From Deinococcus aquaticus (GTDB lineage Bacteria > Deinococcota > Deinococci > Deinococcales > Deinococcaceae): a stretch of 64,000 nt of DNA. This document shows positions 14,464-24,950 of this stretch, piece by piece (the stretch's first letter is position 1; each line of letters opens with the position of its first letter). A program made the position numbers and the translations under genes. A model generated the notes under the pieces. That model saw only the letters and a list, made by a program, of their open reading frames with translations. It was not told where the DNA came from and searched no databases. The stretch lies in NCBI RefSeq assembly GCF_028622095.1, contig NZ_CP115165.1, forward strand, positions 1,609,501 through 1,673,500, in the 5' to 3' direction.

Positions 14464-15912
14464 ATGCTCCAGCCACCCGAAGTGTCCCTGACGCCGCTGC
14501 TGCCCATCCTGATCGTGCTCGCGGGCGCGGTCAGCAGCACCCTGCTGGGCTTCTGGGTCAGCCGCCGCACCCTGACCTTCATCAACCTCGCGGCCACCGT
14601 GCTCGCCGCGCTGAGCCTGAGCACGCTCTGGAACCGGGGCGTCAGCTCGTTCGGCGGCAGCCTTCAGGCCGATAACGCCGCGCTGCTGCTGGCCTTCGTG
14701 ATCCTGACCGGCACCCTCATGACCCTGCTCGTCACGCTGGACACCGCCTGGCGCGCCCGCGTGTCCTTCCCGGAATTCGACGCGATGCTCATGTACGCCG
14801 TGACCGGCTGCCTGCTGATCGCCTTTTCCGGCGACCTGATCGTCATGCTGATCGGCCTGGAAATCATGAGCCTCAGCGGCTACGTACTGGCCACCCTGCA
14901 AGGCTCACGCCGCGCCGAGGAAAGCGGCCTGAAGTACTTCCTGCTCGGCGCGGCCGGCAGCGCCGTCCTGATCTACGGCATCGCCTTCGTGTACGGCGCG
15001 ACCGGCAGCCTCAACTACGCCGCCATTGCCGCCAAGGCCAGCGTCCTGACTCCCGAGAACACCGGCATCCTGGTCGGCGGGGCGCTGCTGATGCTGTGCG
15101 GGTTCGCCTTCAAGGTCGCCCTGGCCCCCTTCCACCAGTGGACGCCCGACGTGTACGGCGGCGCGCCCACCAGCGTCAGCCTGTTCCTGAGTACCGTCGT
15201 GAAGGTCGCCGCGTTCGCCGGGATGCTCCGCGTCTTCGGCGGCGCACTGGCCGACGCACCCGGCTGGCATTCCGTGCTTCAGGTCCTGATCGCCGCGACC
15301 CTGATCATCGGGAACCTCGCCGCGCTGCGCCAGATGAACTTCAAACGCATGCTGGCGTACTCGGCCGTCGCGCACACGGGCTTCCTCGCCATGGCCCTGC
15401 TCGGCACGCCCCAGGCGGGCGGCGCGGCCCTGACGTACTACCTGCTGGTGTACACCCTGATGACCGCCGCCGCGCTGGCTATCCTCGCTGCCCTGCAACG
15501 GGGCGAGGAAGGCATGACCATCTCCGACCTGCGCGGCCTGTACTACCGCCACCCCGCCTACACCGTCGCGCTGGCCGTGTGCCTCGCCTCGCTGGCCGGC
15601 CTGCCCCCCTTCGCCGGGTTCTTCGGCAAGTACCTGGTGTTCCAGGCGGCCTTCCAGAACGGTTACGAGTGGCTGAGCGTCCTGGCGGCCCTGACCAGCG
15701 TCGCCGCGCTGGTGTACTACCTGCGCCCCGCCATGCTGATGTTCATGCCTGACCGCACCCCCGCCCGCGAGTACGCCCACGGGCAGCGCACCCCCACCAC
15801 CCTGGCCGTCACGCTCGGCGTGGTCGGCGTCACCGCCCTGGGCCTCCTGCCCAACATCTGGTACAGCTGGGTCGCCAACCCTGCCATCTGGACGCTGCTC
15901 GTCGGGCGGTGA
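14464..15912 (+). CDS. nuoN: NADH-quinone oxidoreductase subunit N
   Basis: 482-residue third antiporter-like subunit and last gene of the operon. Signatures are L-I-G-L-E-I-M-S-L-S-G-Y-V-L-A, K-V-A-L-A-P-F-H-Q-W-T-P-D-V-Y-G-G-A-P, K-R-M-L-A-Y-S-A-V-A-H-T-G-F, and L-A-G-L-P-P-F-A-G-F-F-G-K. ATG 14464 begins one base after the nuoM stop, with GGGAGG at about 14450 as ribosome site. A hairpin and a bidirectional terminator follow. Confidence 0.97.
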   Translation: MLQPPEVSLTPLLPILIVLAGAVSSTLLGFWVSRRTLTFINLAATVLAALSLSTLWNRGVSSFGGSLQADNAALLLAFVILTGTLMTLLVTLDTAWRARVSFPEFDAMLMYAVTGCLLIAFSGDLIVMLIGLEIMSLSGYVLATLQGSRRAEESGLKYFLLGAAGSAVLIYGIAFVYGATGSLNYAAIAAKASVLTPENTGILVGGALLMLCGFAFKVALAPFHQWTPDVYGGAPTSVSLFLSTVVKVAAFAGMLRVFGGALADAPGWHSVLQVLIAATLIIGNLAALRQMNFKRMLAYSAVAHTGFLAMALLGTPQAGGAALTYYLLVYTLMTAAALAILAALQRGEEGMTISDLRGLYYRHPAYTVALAVCLASLAGLPPFAGFFGKYLVFQAAFQNGYEWLSVLAALTSVAALVYYLRPAMLMFMPDRTPAREYAHGQRTPTTLAVTLGVVGVTALGLLPNIWYSWVANPAIWTLLVGR

Positions 15913-15983
15913 GGGGAGAGTAGGGAGCGGGTCGGGTGCTGTCGTTCGCCCCGCTCCCGGAACACCGGAAAGATTCACCCATG

Positions 15984-16023
15984 AAAGTGGCCCGCCTCTG
16001 CAACGCAGACGGCGGGCCACTTC
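15984..16023. terminator. Bidirectional terminator between nuoN and the CHASE2 gene
   Basis: AAAGTGGCCCGCC pairs with GGCGGGCCACTT around TCTGCAACGCAGA, itself partly self-complementary. Genes converge on it from both sides. A second hairpin (GGGAGCGGG / CCCGCTCCC) lies at about 15924-15959. Confidence 0.85.
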
Positions 16024-16038
16024 CTGCCGCCTGTACGT

Positions 16039-17565
16039 TCAGCCGCGCTGTTCGCGCTGGTACTTGGCGCGGTAGCGGCTGCGGCTGGCCGCCTCGACCA
16101 GATCGGTGGGCGTCTGGATGTCGGGGCCGGTGCGGGCCGCGCCGATGCTGATACGGACCGGCACGTCACGGTACGTGAGTTCCTGCAGGGCGTCCTGGAT
16201 GCGCTGGGTGGTGGCGGTCATGTCCTGCACGCTGGCACCCTCGAGCAGCACCGCAAACTCGTCGGGACCCCAGCGGAACAGCAGGTCGCTGCGGCGCTTG
16301 TGTTTCAGGATGCGGCCCGAGAGGTCGCTGAGCAGTTCGTCGCCGGCACGCAGGCCGTAGACCTCGTTGACCTTGCGGAAGCCGCTCAGGTCCACCAGCA
16401 GCAGGCCCAGCGGTCGGGCGGCGCGGGCCGTCCAGCGCTGCTCGAGCGCGCGGGTGAAGGCCACGCGGTTGCCGAAGCCGGTCAGGGGGTCGCGCATGCT
16501 GAGGTTGCGCAGGTTCCACCAGCGTTCCAGGGCGACCAGGGCCGTGCCCAGAATCGCGGCGTACGAGAGGGTCACGCCCGGCAGCAGGATGTTGCCCAGC
16601 CACAGGGGAATGGCGAGGGCCAGCATCAGCAGGGCCAGCGCGAACCCCCACACGCCGCGCGCCAGGACGGCGCTGACGGCGGTCGCGACGGCCATCAGCG
16701 CGATCAGCCACGTGGGCAGGCGCGTGAAGGGCGGGCTCAGCAGGCTGGAGACGGCGCGGGCCTGCATGGCGACGCCCGGCACGACCTGCCCGGTCACGTC
16801 GCGCAGGGTGAGGTTGCTGGTGCCGCTGGCGGTCAGACCGATGATGACGATCTTGCCCTGAATGTCGCCGTAGCGGACGTTGCCGTTCACGACGTCCCGG
16901 AACGGAATGACGGGCAGGCGGTCCTGGCTGGGGGCGCTGTAACGCAGCAGTTGCGGCTGGGTGTCCAGCGGCACGTTGCGGCCGGCGGCGACTGCCAGTT
17001 GCCGCGCGAAACTGGGGTGCAGGGTGGCGCTGGCCTGCGCAGCGGCGCTGGCGCTGTCCGTGACCGGGCTGGCGTCCCCCTGCGTTTCCGGCGTGCCGGG
17101 GTACCCGGTCTGGAAGGTGCGGACCACGCCGTCCGGGCTGACGTTCAGGGCGCTGACGCCGGTCGGGGAGAGCCAGTCGGGGCTGGCCAGCTGGCGGCTC
17201 TCGCCGGGCGCGGTGGCCAGCACCACGTTCGGCTGGCTGAACGCGTCGGCTAGGCGGCTGTCGTTCCGGGCGGGGTCGCTGAACAGCACGTCGATGCCGA
17301 TGGCGGTCGCGCCCGCCTGTTCCAGCGTTCCGAGGGCCTGCGCGTACAGCTCGCGGGGCCAGTTGCCGATGCGGCCGTAGTCGCGCAGCGAGGCGTCGTC
17401 GATGCCGACCACCACGACCCGCTGCTCGGGTGCGCCGGGCAGGGCGCGGTTCAGGGCGTCCCACAGGCGGGTGTTGTCCGGCAGGATGAAGGTCAGCAGC
17501 AGCGCAAGGATCGCCGCCACCGGGACGGTGTACAGCGCCAGCGAGCGGTCAGGGGATCTCAACAT
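16039..17565 (-). CDS. CHASE2 sensor with C-terminal GGDEF-family domain (degenerate GPDEF)
   Basis: 508 residues. A first transmembrane helix (about 12-28) leads to an extracytoplasmic CHASE2 domain (V-V-V-V-G-I-D-D-A-S-L near residue 50, then G-I-D-V-L-F-S-D). Three helices follow (about 275-345) and then a cytoplasmic GGDEF domain starting R-D-P-L-T-G-F-G-N-R. The active-site loop reads W-G-P-D-E-F instead of G-G-D-E-F, so diguanylate cyclase activity is doubtful. The start ATG lies 17 bases inside the upstream FecR-like gene, and both are read leftward. CHASE2 and FecR-like proteins often pair in envelope sensing. Confidence 0.88.
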   Translation of the reverse strand: MLRSPDRSLALYTVPVAAILALLLTFILPDNTRLWDALNRALPGAPEQRVVVVGIDDASLRDYGRIGNWPRELYAQALGTLEQAGATAIGIDVLFSDPARNDSRLADAFSQPNVVLATAPGESRQLASPDWLSPTGVSALNVSPDGVVRTFQTGYPGTPETQGDASPVTDSASAAAQASATLHPSFARQLAVAAGRNVPLDTQPQLLRYSAPSQDRLPVIPFRDVVNGNVRYGDIQGKIVIIGLTASGTSNLTLRDVTGQVVPGVAMQARAVSSLLSPPFTRLPTWLIALMAVATAVSAVLARGVWGFALALLMLALAIPLWLGNILLPGVTLSYAAILGTALVALERWWNLRNLSMRDPLTGFGNRVAFTRALEQRWTARAARPLGLLLVDLSGFRKVNEVYGLRAGDELLSDLSGRILKHKRRSDLLFRWGPDEFAVLLEGASVQDMTATTQRIQDALQELTYRDVPVRISIGAARTGPDIQTPTDLVEAASRSRYRAKYQREQRG

Positions 17566-19201
17566 GGCGTTCGTTGCCTGCCTCGTCTGTGGCGTTCAGG
17601 GTGACCGGGCTGCCCGGCGTGGCCAGCGGCAGCGTCCACTGGAAGTCCGGGCGGCCGGCCGTGACCGTGCGGGTGTATGCCACGCCGTTCACGGTGACCC
17701 GCAGCGTCACGCGGTTCCTGGCGGCCCTGCTGCCGTCCGTGATGGTCAGGCTGGCGTCCTGCACGCGGCCCGTGAGGGTCAGCACGCGGCCCTCGCGGCG
17801 GCCCTGCACGGTCACGGCCGGCGCGGTCCGGTCGATGACCAGCGGCACCTGGCGCGTCAGGGTCTGCCCGAAGCGGGTGGCGGTGACGGTCACGGCGTAC
17901 GTGCCTTCCGGCAGGGTGTCTTCCAGGCGTTCCAGGCGGAACACGCCGTCCGTGCCGCCCAGCGTGACGGTGCGCCCGGCCACGCTGGCCTGCACTGCCG
18001 CGTCCGGCAGGCTGCGGGCCAGCAGCGTCAGGTCCTGCACCTGCAGCTTCCCGGCCGGCAGGTCCAGCGTGAGGGGCCGGGCGCGTTCGGCGTCCAGCGA
18101 CTGGTTGAAGCGGTCCAGGGCGTCGAGTTGCAACGTTCCCACGCCGCCCGCCTCGGCGCGCTGCTGCCCGGCACTGACGGGCTGGTCGCCCTCGCCGGGC
18201 AGCGCCACCTGACCCTCGAAGACCTTCACGACCCCGCTGGCATCCACCCGGAAGACCGTGCCGCGCACGGCCGTGCTGACGACCGGGGTGTCCAGGCGGT
18301 AGCCGCCCTGCCCCTTCTGCACGACGTTCCAGGCGGTACCGCGAGACAGTTTCAGCAGGACCTCACGGCCCCGTTCGGTGCGTTCCACGGCCAGCACGTT
18401 CAGTTCGCTCTGCTCGTTCAGGCGCAGGTACCCGCCGCCCGTGAAGCCCACCTCGGCCCACGCGCCGGCGGCGGTGTTCAGGGTCACGCCGGGGTCCAGC
18501 GCGTCCCCGATGACGGCCACGCGGCTCTGCCCGGCGCGGTCCACGCGCACCTGCCCGCGCGTCGCCTCGATGTTCGCGTCGCCCAGCCCCCGGTACTGCG
18601 AGGCGTACCAGGGGTCCTGCTCGCGGAAGGCCGTGACCTTCCCGCTGTCCAGATCCACCTGCTGCGCGGCGCGCACGGTCACGAGCTTGCCGTTGAGGCT
18701 CAGGCGCGCCTGCCCCTGCAAGACGGCCACGCGGCGGGTCGCCCTGCCGCTCAGGTCCACCCGCATCTGCCCGGCGCCCTCCATGACGACGTGCGTGCCC
18801 TGCACGTGCACGGCGACCGGGCCGCGCAGGAAGAAGCGGCCGTCGAGCAGGTCCGCCTCATCCAGGTAGCGGCGCAGCCGCGACGCGCTGCCCACCACGA
18901 TCTGCCCGGCCCCGGACTTCAGTTCGGCGCGGCCCGTGCCGGTGCGCAGCGACGTGTTCAACTCGGTGCCCGGCGCGCTCCCCGGAGCCCAGGTGCCCGA
19001 GGCGCCCAGGAATTCCACGCTACCCTGCGCCTGCGCCAGACGCGGCGTGGTCGTGCCGGCCGTCTGGGTGCCGCCAGTCTGCGCGCTGGCCCGGCCCAGC
19101 GGAACGAGCGCGGCGCCGCCCAGCAGGAGCAGCGCCGTCAGGGGAGCGACCCGGAGGTTTACGTGGAGCTTGAGAACTGCTGAGCGGGCCGTCACCTTCA
19201 T
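17549..19201 (-). CDS. Secreted FecR-domain protein with Ig-like C-terminal part
   Basis: About 550 residues. A signal peptide (R-V-A-P-L-T-A-L-L-L-L-G-G-A-A) ends near A-S-A-Q. Several beta-rich segments follow, including a FecR-like core (G-R-F-F-L-R-G-P-V-A-V-H-V, then T-P-V-V-S-T-A-V-R-G-T-V-F-R-V). The C-terminal ~150 residues look like Ig-type/Big repeats (V-T-V-T-A-T, D-R-T-A-P-A-V-T-V). FecR domains are periplasmic scaffolds or signal relays. The ATG at 19201 was chosen because the signal peptide begins there; GTG 19204 just before it could be used by a leaderless mRNA (TAAACT six to eleven bases upstream). It overlaps the CHASE2 gene by 17 bases. Confidence 0.82.
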   Translation of the reverse strand: MKVTARSAVLKLHVNLRVAPLTALLLLGGAALVPLGRASAQTGGTQTAGTTTPRLAQAQGSVEFLGASGTWAPGSAPGTELNTSLRTGTGRAELKSGAGQIVVGSASRLRRYLDEADLLDGRFFLRGPVAVHVQGTHVVMEGAGQMRVDLSGRATRRVAVLQGQARLSLNGKLVTVRAAQQVDLDSGKVTAFREQDPWYASQYRGLGDANIEATRGQVRVDRAGQSRVAVIGDALDPGVTLNTAAGAWAEVGFTGGGYLRLNEQSELNVLAVERTERGREVLLKLSRGTAWNVVQKGQGGYRLDTPVVSTAVRGTVFRVDASGVVKVFEGQVALPGEGDQPVSAGQQRAEAGGVGTLQLDALDRFNQSLDAERARPLTLDLPAGKLQVQDLTLLARSLPDAAVQASVAGRTVTLGGTDGVFRLERLEDTLPEGTYAVTVTATRFGQTLTRQVPLVIDRTAPAVTVQGRREGRVLTLTGRVQDASLTITDGSRAARNRVTLRVTVNGVAYTRTVTAGRPDFQWTLPLATPGSPVTLNATDEAGNERHVEIP

Positions 19202-19259
19202 CACGTCATAGTTTACGAGAAAAATCTGACAATTTCGTAACGCGCGTATACTGCGGGGC
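19202..19259. promoter_or_regulatory. Compact divergent promoter (FecR gene / ABC-F gene)
   Basis: Only 58 bases separate the two starts. Rightward: TATACT (19247-19252) lies seven bases before the ABC-F GTG, with CTGACA (19226-19231) as -35, predicting a leaderless transcript. Leftward: TTGTCA overlapping the same bases on the other strand, with TATGAC 16 bases on and almost touching the start. The two -35 elements overlap, so the promoters may compete. Confidence 0.7.
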
Positions 19260-21152
<1,893 letters not shown>

Positions 21153-21285
21153 CAGCCGGGAGGCTGGGGGGGCAGCTGGACGGGTCCGGCCTTCCCGGAC
21201 AGCGCCGCCCCAGACGGCGCCCCCCCCGGACGGTGCTTACGAATCTCACCCGGGCCGCCCTATCCTGAGTCCGGAAGTCAGGATT

Positions 21286-21792
21286 ATGACCAGCCCCCAC
21301 ACCCAGACCCCCCAGGCCCCCGCCCCCACCGCCGCGCACGCTCGCTCGCTGCACCGGGCCGCCGAGGCATTCCTGGCGCACACCCACCCGCGCGCCCCGC
21401 TGCGGCTGGAACGTGTGACCCTGCACGGCGTGACGTACGCCGCCGCGCCGGACCCGGCCGCACTGCGTCTGAACCGCGCGCTGGCCGAGGAAGTCGTGAT
21501 GGTCGCCCTGGCCCCCGCCGAGGCCGCCCACCTGAGCGGCACGCCCACCCCCGACGGTGGCCGGGACGCCCGCATGCTGCTTGACTGTGCCCTGACCGAC
21601 CCGGACGAACGCGACACCCTGGACGCCTACCTGAGCGTCCTGCGGGGCCGCACCCGCGCCAAACTGCGCCGCGCCTGGACCGAGATCGAGGTCCTGGCCG
21701 CCGGACTGCGCGAACACGGCGAACTGGACGCTGCGCAGGTCGCGCACCGCGTCGCCTGCGCCCAGGGCATCCGCGCCAGCCTGCTCAACTGA
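21286..21792 (+). CDS. Uncharacterised protein, 168 residues
   Basis: No family recognised. The sequence is soluble, Ala/Arg/Leu-rich and probably mostly helical. It has a proline-rich first 15 residues, a region R-L-E-R-V-T-L-H-G-V-T-Y in the middle and an acidic stretch D-P-D-E-R-D-T. No signal peptide or membrane segment is visible. ATG 21286 was chosen over the upstream in-frame ATG at 21115, which overlaps the ABC-F gene. TATCCT about 20 bases upstream may be its -10. Confidence 0.7.
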   Translation: MTSPHTQTPQAPAPTAAHARSLHRAAEAFLAHTHPRAPLRLERVTLHGVTYAAAPDPAALRLNRALAEEVVMVALAPAEAAHLSGTPTPDGGRDARMLLDCALTDPDERDTLDAYLSVLRGRTRAKLRRAWTEIEVLAAGLREHGELDAAQVAHRVACAQGIRASLLN

Positions 21793-22019
21793 ACCGGATT
21801 CCGGTCGAACACTCTGTTGCCGGGCATGTGAAGTGCATGAGTGGGTCCGGCGGCCCCAACCAGCACAGAGGCGCCCACAGTCTCCTCCAGCAGCCGGAAA
21901 AGCGCCTGGAACGAAGAAAACAGACCTGTTTACTCGGAATCCACGCCTTCCCTTCACCGTGCAAGGCAGCTCACCATCCACCCGACCCACCGGCCGCACG
22001 CTGAAGGCAGGAGGGTCCC
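21793..22019. other. 227-base gene-free interval
   Basis: Holds a short perfect inverted repeat next to the preceding stop (ACCGGATTCCGGT, about 21793-21807) that may act as a weak terminator, and presumably the promoter of the DUF1540 gene. No reading frame with coding character is seen. Confidence 0.4.
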
Positions 22020-22202
22020 ATGAACGACGACACCCAGAGCATGGTCAGCCGCTGCGACGCCACCACCTGCCGCTTCAACGAGGACATGAACTGCACCGCC
22101 GGCCAGATTGAGGTCAGCATGAGCGGCCAGACCGCCCAGTGCCTCACCTTCGCCCCGGCCGACGCCATGAACGAAAGCCAGAGCGCCCGCGCCGACAACT
22201 GA
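22020..22202 (+). CDS. Small cysteine-containing protein, DUF1540 family
   Basis: 60 residues. The DUF1540 pattern is visible: S-R-C-D-A-T-T-C-R-F-N-E-D-M-N-C-T-A, then I-E-V, and a last Cys in Q-C-L-T-F. Four spaced cysteines suggest metal binding, although biochemical function is unknown. AGGAGGGTCCC directly before ATG 22020 is a strong ribosome site. It is followed immediately by a terminator, so it is probably a single-gene transcript. Confidence 0.85.
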   Translation: MNDDTQSMVSRCDATTCRFNEDMNCTAGQIEVSMSGQTAQCLTFAPADAMNESQSARADN

Positions 22203-22220
22203 ACGCAACAGACCCTGCAC

Positions 22221-22266
22221 AGAAGTGGGCCGGACGCCTCCCATGGGGGTATCCGGCCCACTTCTA
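22221..22266 (+). terminator. Hairpin terminator after DUF1540 gene
   Basis: AGAAGTGGGCCGGA pairs with TCCGGCCCACTTCT across a loop; perfect stem of about 14 base pairs. It may also serve the convergent TelA gene. Confidence 0.85.
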
Positions 22267-22340
22267 TCTGACCAGCTGCCTGATCGCCCGTGCAGGCACC
22301 CCCTGCGGTCGCGTCGGGTCCGTGCGGTACGGGGTCCGTA

Positions 22341-23561
22341 TCAGATTTTCAGCTCGCCCTGTGGCGTGACGTTCAGGTCCTGCGCGAGTTCGCGGGACGC
22401 CTGCTGCCGCTCGCGGTCCAGGTACGTCTGTGCCTGCGCGACCTCCTTGTCCAGCACCTGCATGGTGTCCTGGAAGCGTTCCAGCGCCTGCTGCCGGTAC
22501 GAGCTGATGGCGTCCAGCGCGCCGTACACGTCCCGGAACGCCGCCTGAATGATCTGCGGGTCCACGGTGGCGCTGCCCGCCTGCCTCTGGATCTCGGTGC
22601 TCTGCTGGCGCAGCAGGCTGGCGGTCGAGCCGATCATCTTGCCGGTCGTGTCATTCAGGGCCGTCACCTGCCCCAACACGGCCTGCTGCGTCCCAAGGGC
22701 CTGCGAGACCATCAGCGCGGTCTTCAGGGCGCTGACGGTGGTGGTCGTGGCGCGGTCCACGCCCTTGATCAGCTCTAGGTTGTTGCGCCGCACGAGGTCC
22801 AGCGCCAGGTACCCCTGAATGCTCACGGCCAGTTGGGTCAGCAGGTCCGTCACGCGCTGCCGCACCGCGAACAGCAGTTCCTCGCTGACCATGCGGGCCT
22901 TGTCGGGGTCCGTGACCTGCAACTCCTGAAGGCGCTGCGTGAGGGCCTCATCCACGGCCTTCCCGACGTGCGCGTACTGCCGGAGTTTCTGCATGGTGTC
23001 CCACAGGTGCACCTTCTCGGTCTCGATGGTGGCGTTGTCGCGCCGCAGTTCGTCCTGCCCGCGGTACAGCGCCTCCAGGATGCCGTTCAGGTGCGACTGC
23101 GCGCTCTGGTACTTGTCCAGTGCGCTTTGCACCTTCTTGCCGCCGGGCAGCAGGCCCAGGAACCGGCGGGGCGTGGCCGTGCGGCTGGGGTCCAGGTCCT
23201 CCACCGTGCGGCGCAGGTCCGTCAGGCCGCGCAGGATGTCGCTCCCCTCGGCCAGTGCCCCGACCTTGGTGGCGCGCAGCGGGCGGTCCAGCATGCGGTT
23301 GCTGCTCTGCGCGGCGGCCCGCTGTTCGGGCAGCCCCAGTTCATGCACGGCGTCCAGCTTGCGTTTGAATTCCGGGGTGTGCGCACCGGCGCTCAGCACG
23401 TCCTGCGCGAACGCGCGGGCCATCTGGTCGAGCCGCGTGCGGTCCTCGGCGGACAACGGCACCATCTCCGGCGCTTCCTGCGCCCGCACGGCCGGAACGG
23501 CGTCCGGCGCTTTCAACAGGGAATCGGGAGGCGTCAGCGGACCGGAAGTACCATCGCTCAT
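22341..23561 (-). CDS. telA: TelA/toxic anion resistance family protein
   Basis: About 406 residues, nearly all predicted alpha-helix, with TelA-family features. These include Y-x-x-A-Q-S-H-L-N-G-I-L near residue 150, L-R-Q-Y-A-H-V-G-K-A-V-D, the long central block D-L-V-R-R-N-N-L-E-L-I-K-G-V-D-R-A-T-T-T-T-V-S-A-L and I-I-Q-A-A-F-R-D-V-Y. The family accompanies TerD-type stress operons and affects tellurite and other envelope stress resistance; mechanism unknown. No terD-like gene is adjacent here. The start M-S-D-G at 23561 follows GGGGG; an upstream in-frame ATG at 23597 is less likely. Confidence 0.9.
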   Translation of the reverse strand: MSDGTSGPLTPPDSLLKAPDAVPAVRAQEAPEMVPLSAEDRTRLDQMARAFAQDVLSAGAHTPEFKRKLDAVHELGLPEQRAAAQSSNRMLDRPLRATKVGALAEGSDILRGLTDLRRTVEDLDPSRTATPRRFLGLLPGGKKVQSALDKYQSAQSHLNGILEALYRGQDELRRDNATIETEKVHLWDTMQKLRQYAHVGKAVDEALTQRLQELQVTDPDKARMVSEELLFAVRQRVTDLLTQLAVSIQGYLALDLVRRNNLELIKGVDRATTTTVSALKTALMVSQALGTQQAVLGQVTALNDTTGKMIGSTASLLRQQSTEIQRQAGSATVDPQIIQAAFRDVYGALDAISSYRQQALERFQDTMQVLDKEVAQAQTYLDRERQQASRELAQDLNVTPQGELKI

Positions 23562-23650
23562 ACCCCCATTACGCACCCGGAACGTGAGGAGTTGCATCCG
23601 GCAGAAGGCGTATGCCCACAGGCCCCCCGGCCAGGGTACGCTGCGCGCCG

Positions 23651-24214
23651 ATGCCTGCCCTGACCCTGCCCGTCCTGACCCTGCGTGACCGCCATGACGA
23701 CGACCTGCCCACCCTCTGGCGCTGGCTGCACGCCGAGAGCGACCCGGAATGGAAACGCTGGGACGCCCCGTACTTTCACGCAGACAGCGGGCCGTCCACG
23801 CTGTCCCTGACGGACTTCACGGCCCGTGAGCACTGCCGCGCGCCCGACCCGCACGGGCGGATCATCGCGCTGGACGGCGCGTGCATCGGGCAGGTCACCC
23901 GCCATGAGGAAGCCCCGGCCGGGGGCGGATGGTGGGAGGCGGGCCTGCTGATCTTCGACCCACATCACTGGGGTGGCGGACTGGGCACGCAGGCGCTGCG
24001 GCTGTGGACCGACGCGACCTTCGCCCAGACCGGCGCGCACGTCCTGACGCTGACCACCTGGGGCGGAAACGAACGCATGGTGCGGGCCGCCGCCCGCGCC
24101 GGCTTCCGCGAGTGCGCCCGCATCCCGCAGGCCCGCGCCTGGGCCGGGCAGCGCTGGGACAGCGTGAAACTCGCGCAGCTGCGAACCGACTGGGCAGGCG
24201 GTCAGGCCCCCTGA
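23651..24214 (+). CDS. GNAT family N-acetyltransferase
   Basis: 187 residues resembling RimJ/RimL-type acetyltransferases that acylate amines using acetyl-CoA. Visible are an N-terminal L-R-D-R-H-D-D-D-L-P, the region W-W-E-A-G-L-L-I-F-D-P-H-H-W-G-G-G-L-G-T-Q-A-L-R covering the acetyl-CoA P-loop (G-G-L-G-T), and a later N-E-R-M-V-R-A-A-A-R-A-G-F typical of the fold. ATG 23651 follows TACGCT by eight bases, indicating a leaderless transcript; an in-frame ATG at 23612 is less likely. Substrate unknown. Confidence 0.88.
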   Translation: MPALTLPVLTLRDRHDDDLPTLWRWLHAESDPEWKRWDAPYFHADSGPSTLSLTDFTAREHCRAPDPHGRIIALDGACIGQVTRHEEAPAGGGWWEAGLLIFDPHHWGGGLGTQALRLWTDATFAQTGAHVLTLTTWGGNERMVRAAARAGFRECARIPQARAWAGQRWDSVKLAQLRTDWAGGQAP

Positions 24215-24229
24215 CAGACCGGCATGAAA

Positions 24230-24262
24230 CAGCGGGCCGCGTGTCAGGCGGCCCGCTGCCCG
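24230..24262. terminator. Bidirectional terminator (GNAT / BsuPI-like gene)
   Basis: AGCGGGCCGC pairs with GCGGCCCGCT across GTGTCAG; located between convergent genes. Confidence 0.75.
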
Positions 24263-24270
24263 GTTGATGG

Positions 24271-24861
24271 TCAGTTTTCCAGCGTGACCGGGTAGTCCTC
24301 GGCGACGATGCTCACGCCCGCCCCGTTGAAGTACGCACGGATGGTGTACTCCCCGGTGGGCAGCGCCTTGCCGTCACTGCCCCGGCCGTTCCAGCGGACG
24401 CTCTGCACGTCCATGGTCTCGCCGGGCGCGACGTTCGTCAGGACGAGTTGCATGGTGCAGACCGTGTTCGTGGGGTTGGCCCGCACGACCTGCCCGGCGG
24501 CGTTCAGAACCTCGAAGCGCACGTCGCACGCACCGTGTTGCAGGTCAATCGCTTCCTCGCCCAGGTTGGTCAGGTTGAAGGTCCAGGTGGTGTCCTGCCC
24601 GCCGCTCAGGCTGCCGGGGCCGCTGAGGTTGGCGCTGTGCGGGGTGGCCAGCGCGGGGTTCAGGGCGGGCCGGGCCGGGCTGACAGGTGCCGGCGTGGCG
24701 GGTGCTGGCGTGGTGGGGGCCGGTGCGGGCGTCGTGACGGGAGGAGTCGCGGCGCTGCGGGGCGGCAGGGCCGGAATGGTGAAGATGCTCACCTGGGCCT
24801 GGGCGGACAGCGTGCCGAGCAGGGCGATGGACAGCAGGGCCGTGCGGATGCGGGGCGTCAT
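24271..24861 (-). CDS. Secreted protein with BsuPI-like domain
   Basis: About 196 residues. A signal peptide (T-A-L-L-S-I-A-L-L-G-T-L-S-A-Q-A) is followed by a Pro/Ala/Thr-rich linker (about 25-65). The C-terminal beta domain has T-W-T-F-N-L-T-N, the D-V-R-F-E-V-L-N-A-A-G-Q-V-V pattern, A-P-G-E-T and L-P-T-G-E-Y-T-I-R-A-Y, as in the intracellular proteinase inhibitor (BsuPI) family. Two cysteines (C-D-V, V-C-T) may form a disulfide after export. Start ATG 24861 has GAGG just upstream; an in-frame GTG at 24870 is possible. Substrate or target protease not known. Confidence 0.75.
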   Translation of the reverse strand: MTPRIRTALLSIALLGTLSAQAQVSIFTIPALPPRSAATPPVTTPAPAPTTPAPATPAPVSPARPALNPALATPHSANLSGPGSLSGGQDTTWTFNLTNLGEEAIDLQHGACDVRFEVLNAAGQVVRANPTNTVCTMQLVLTNVAPGETMDVQSVRWNGRGSDGKALPTGEYTIRAYFNGAGVSIVAEDYPVTLEN

Positions 24862-24950
24862 GCCCCTCACTGTGCGCGGCCCTGCCTGACGCTGCGTGAG
24901 GAACCCTGAGCGAACCTTCAGGGAAGGCGCGGTGTGTGGTGGGAGCGGGG

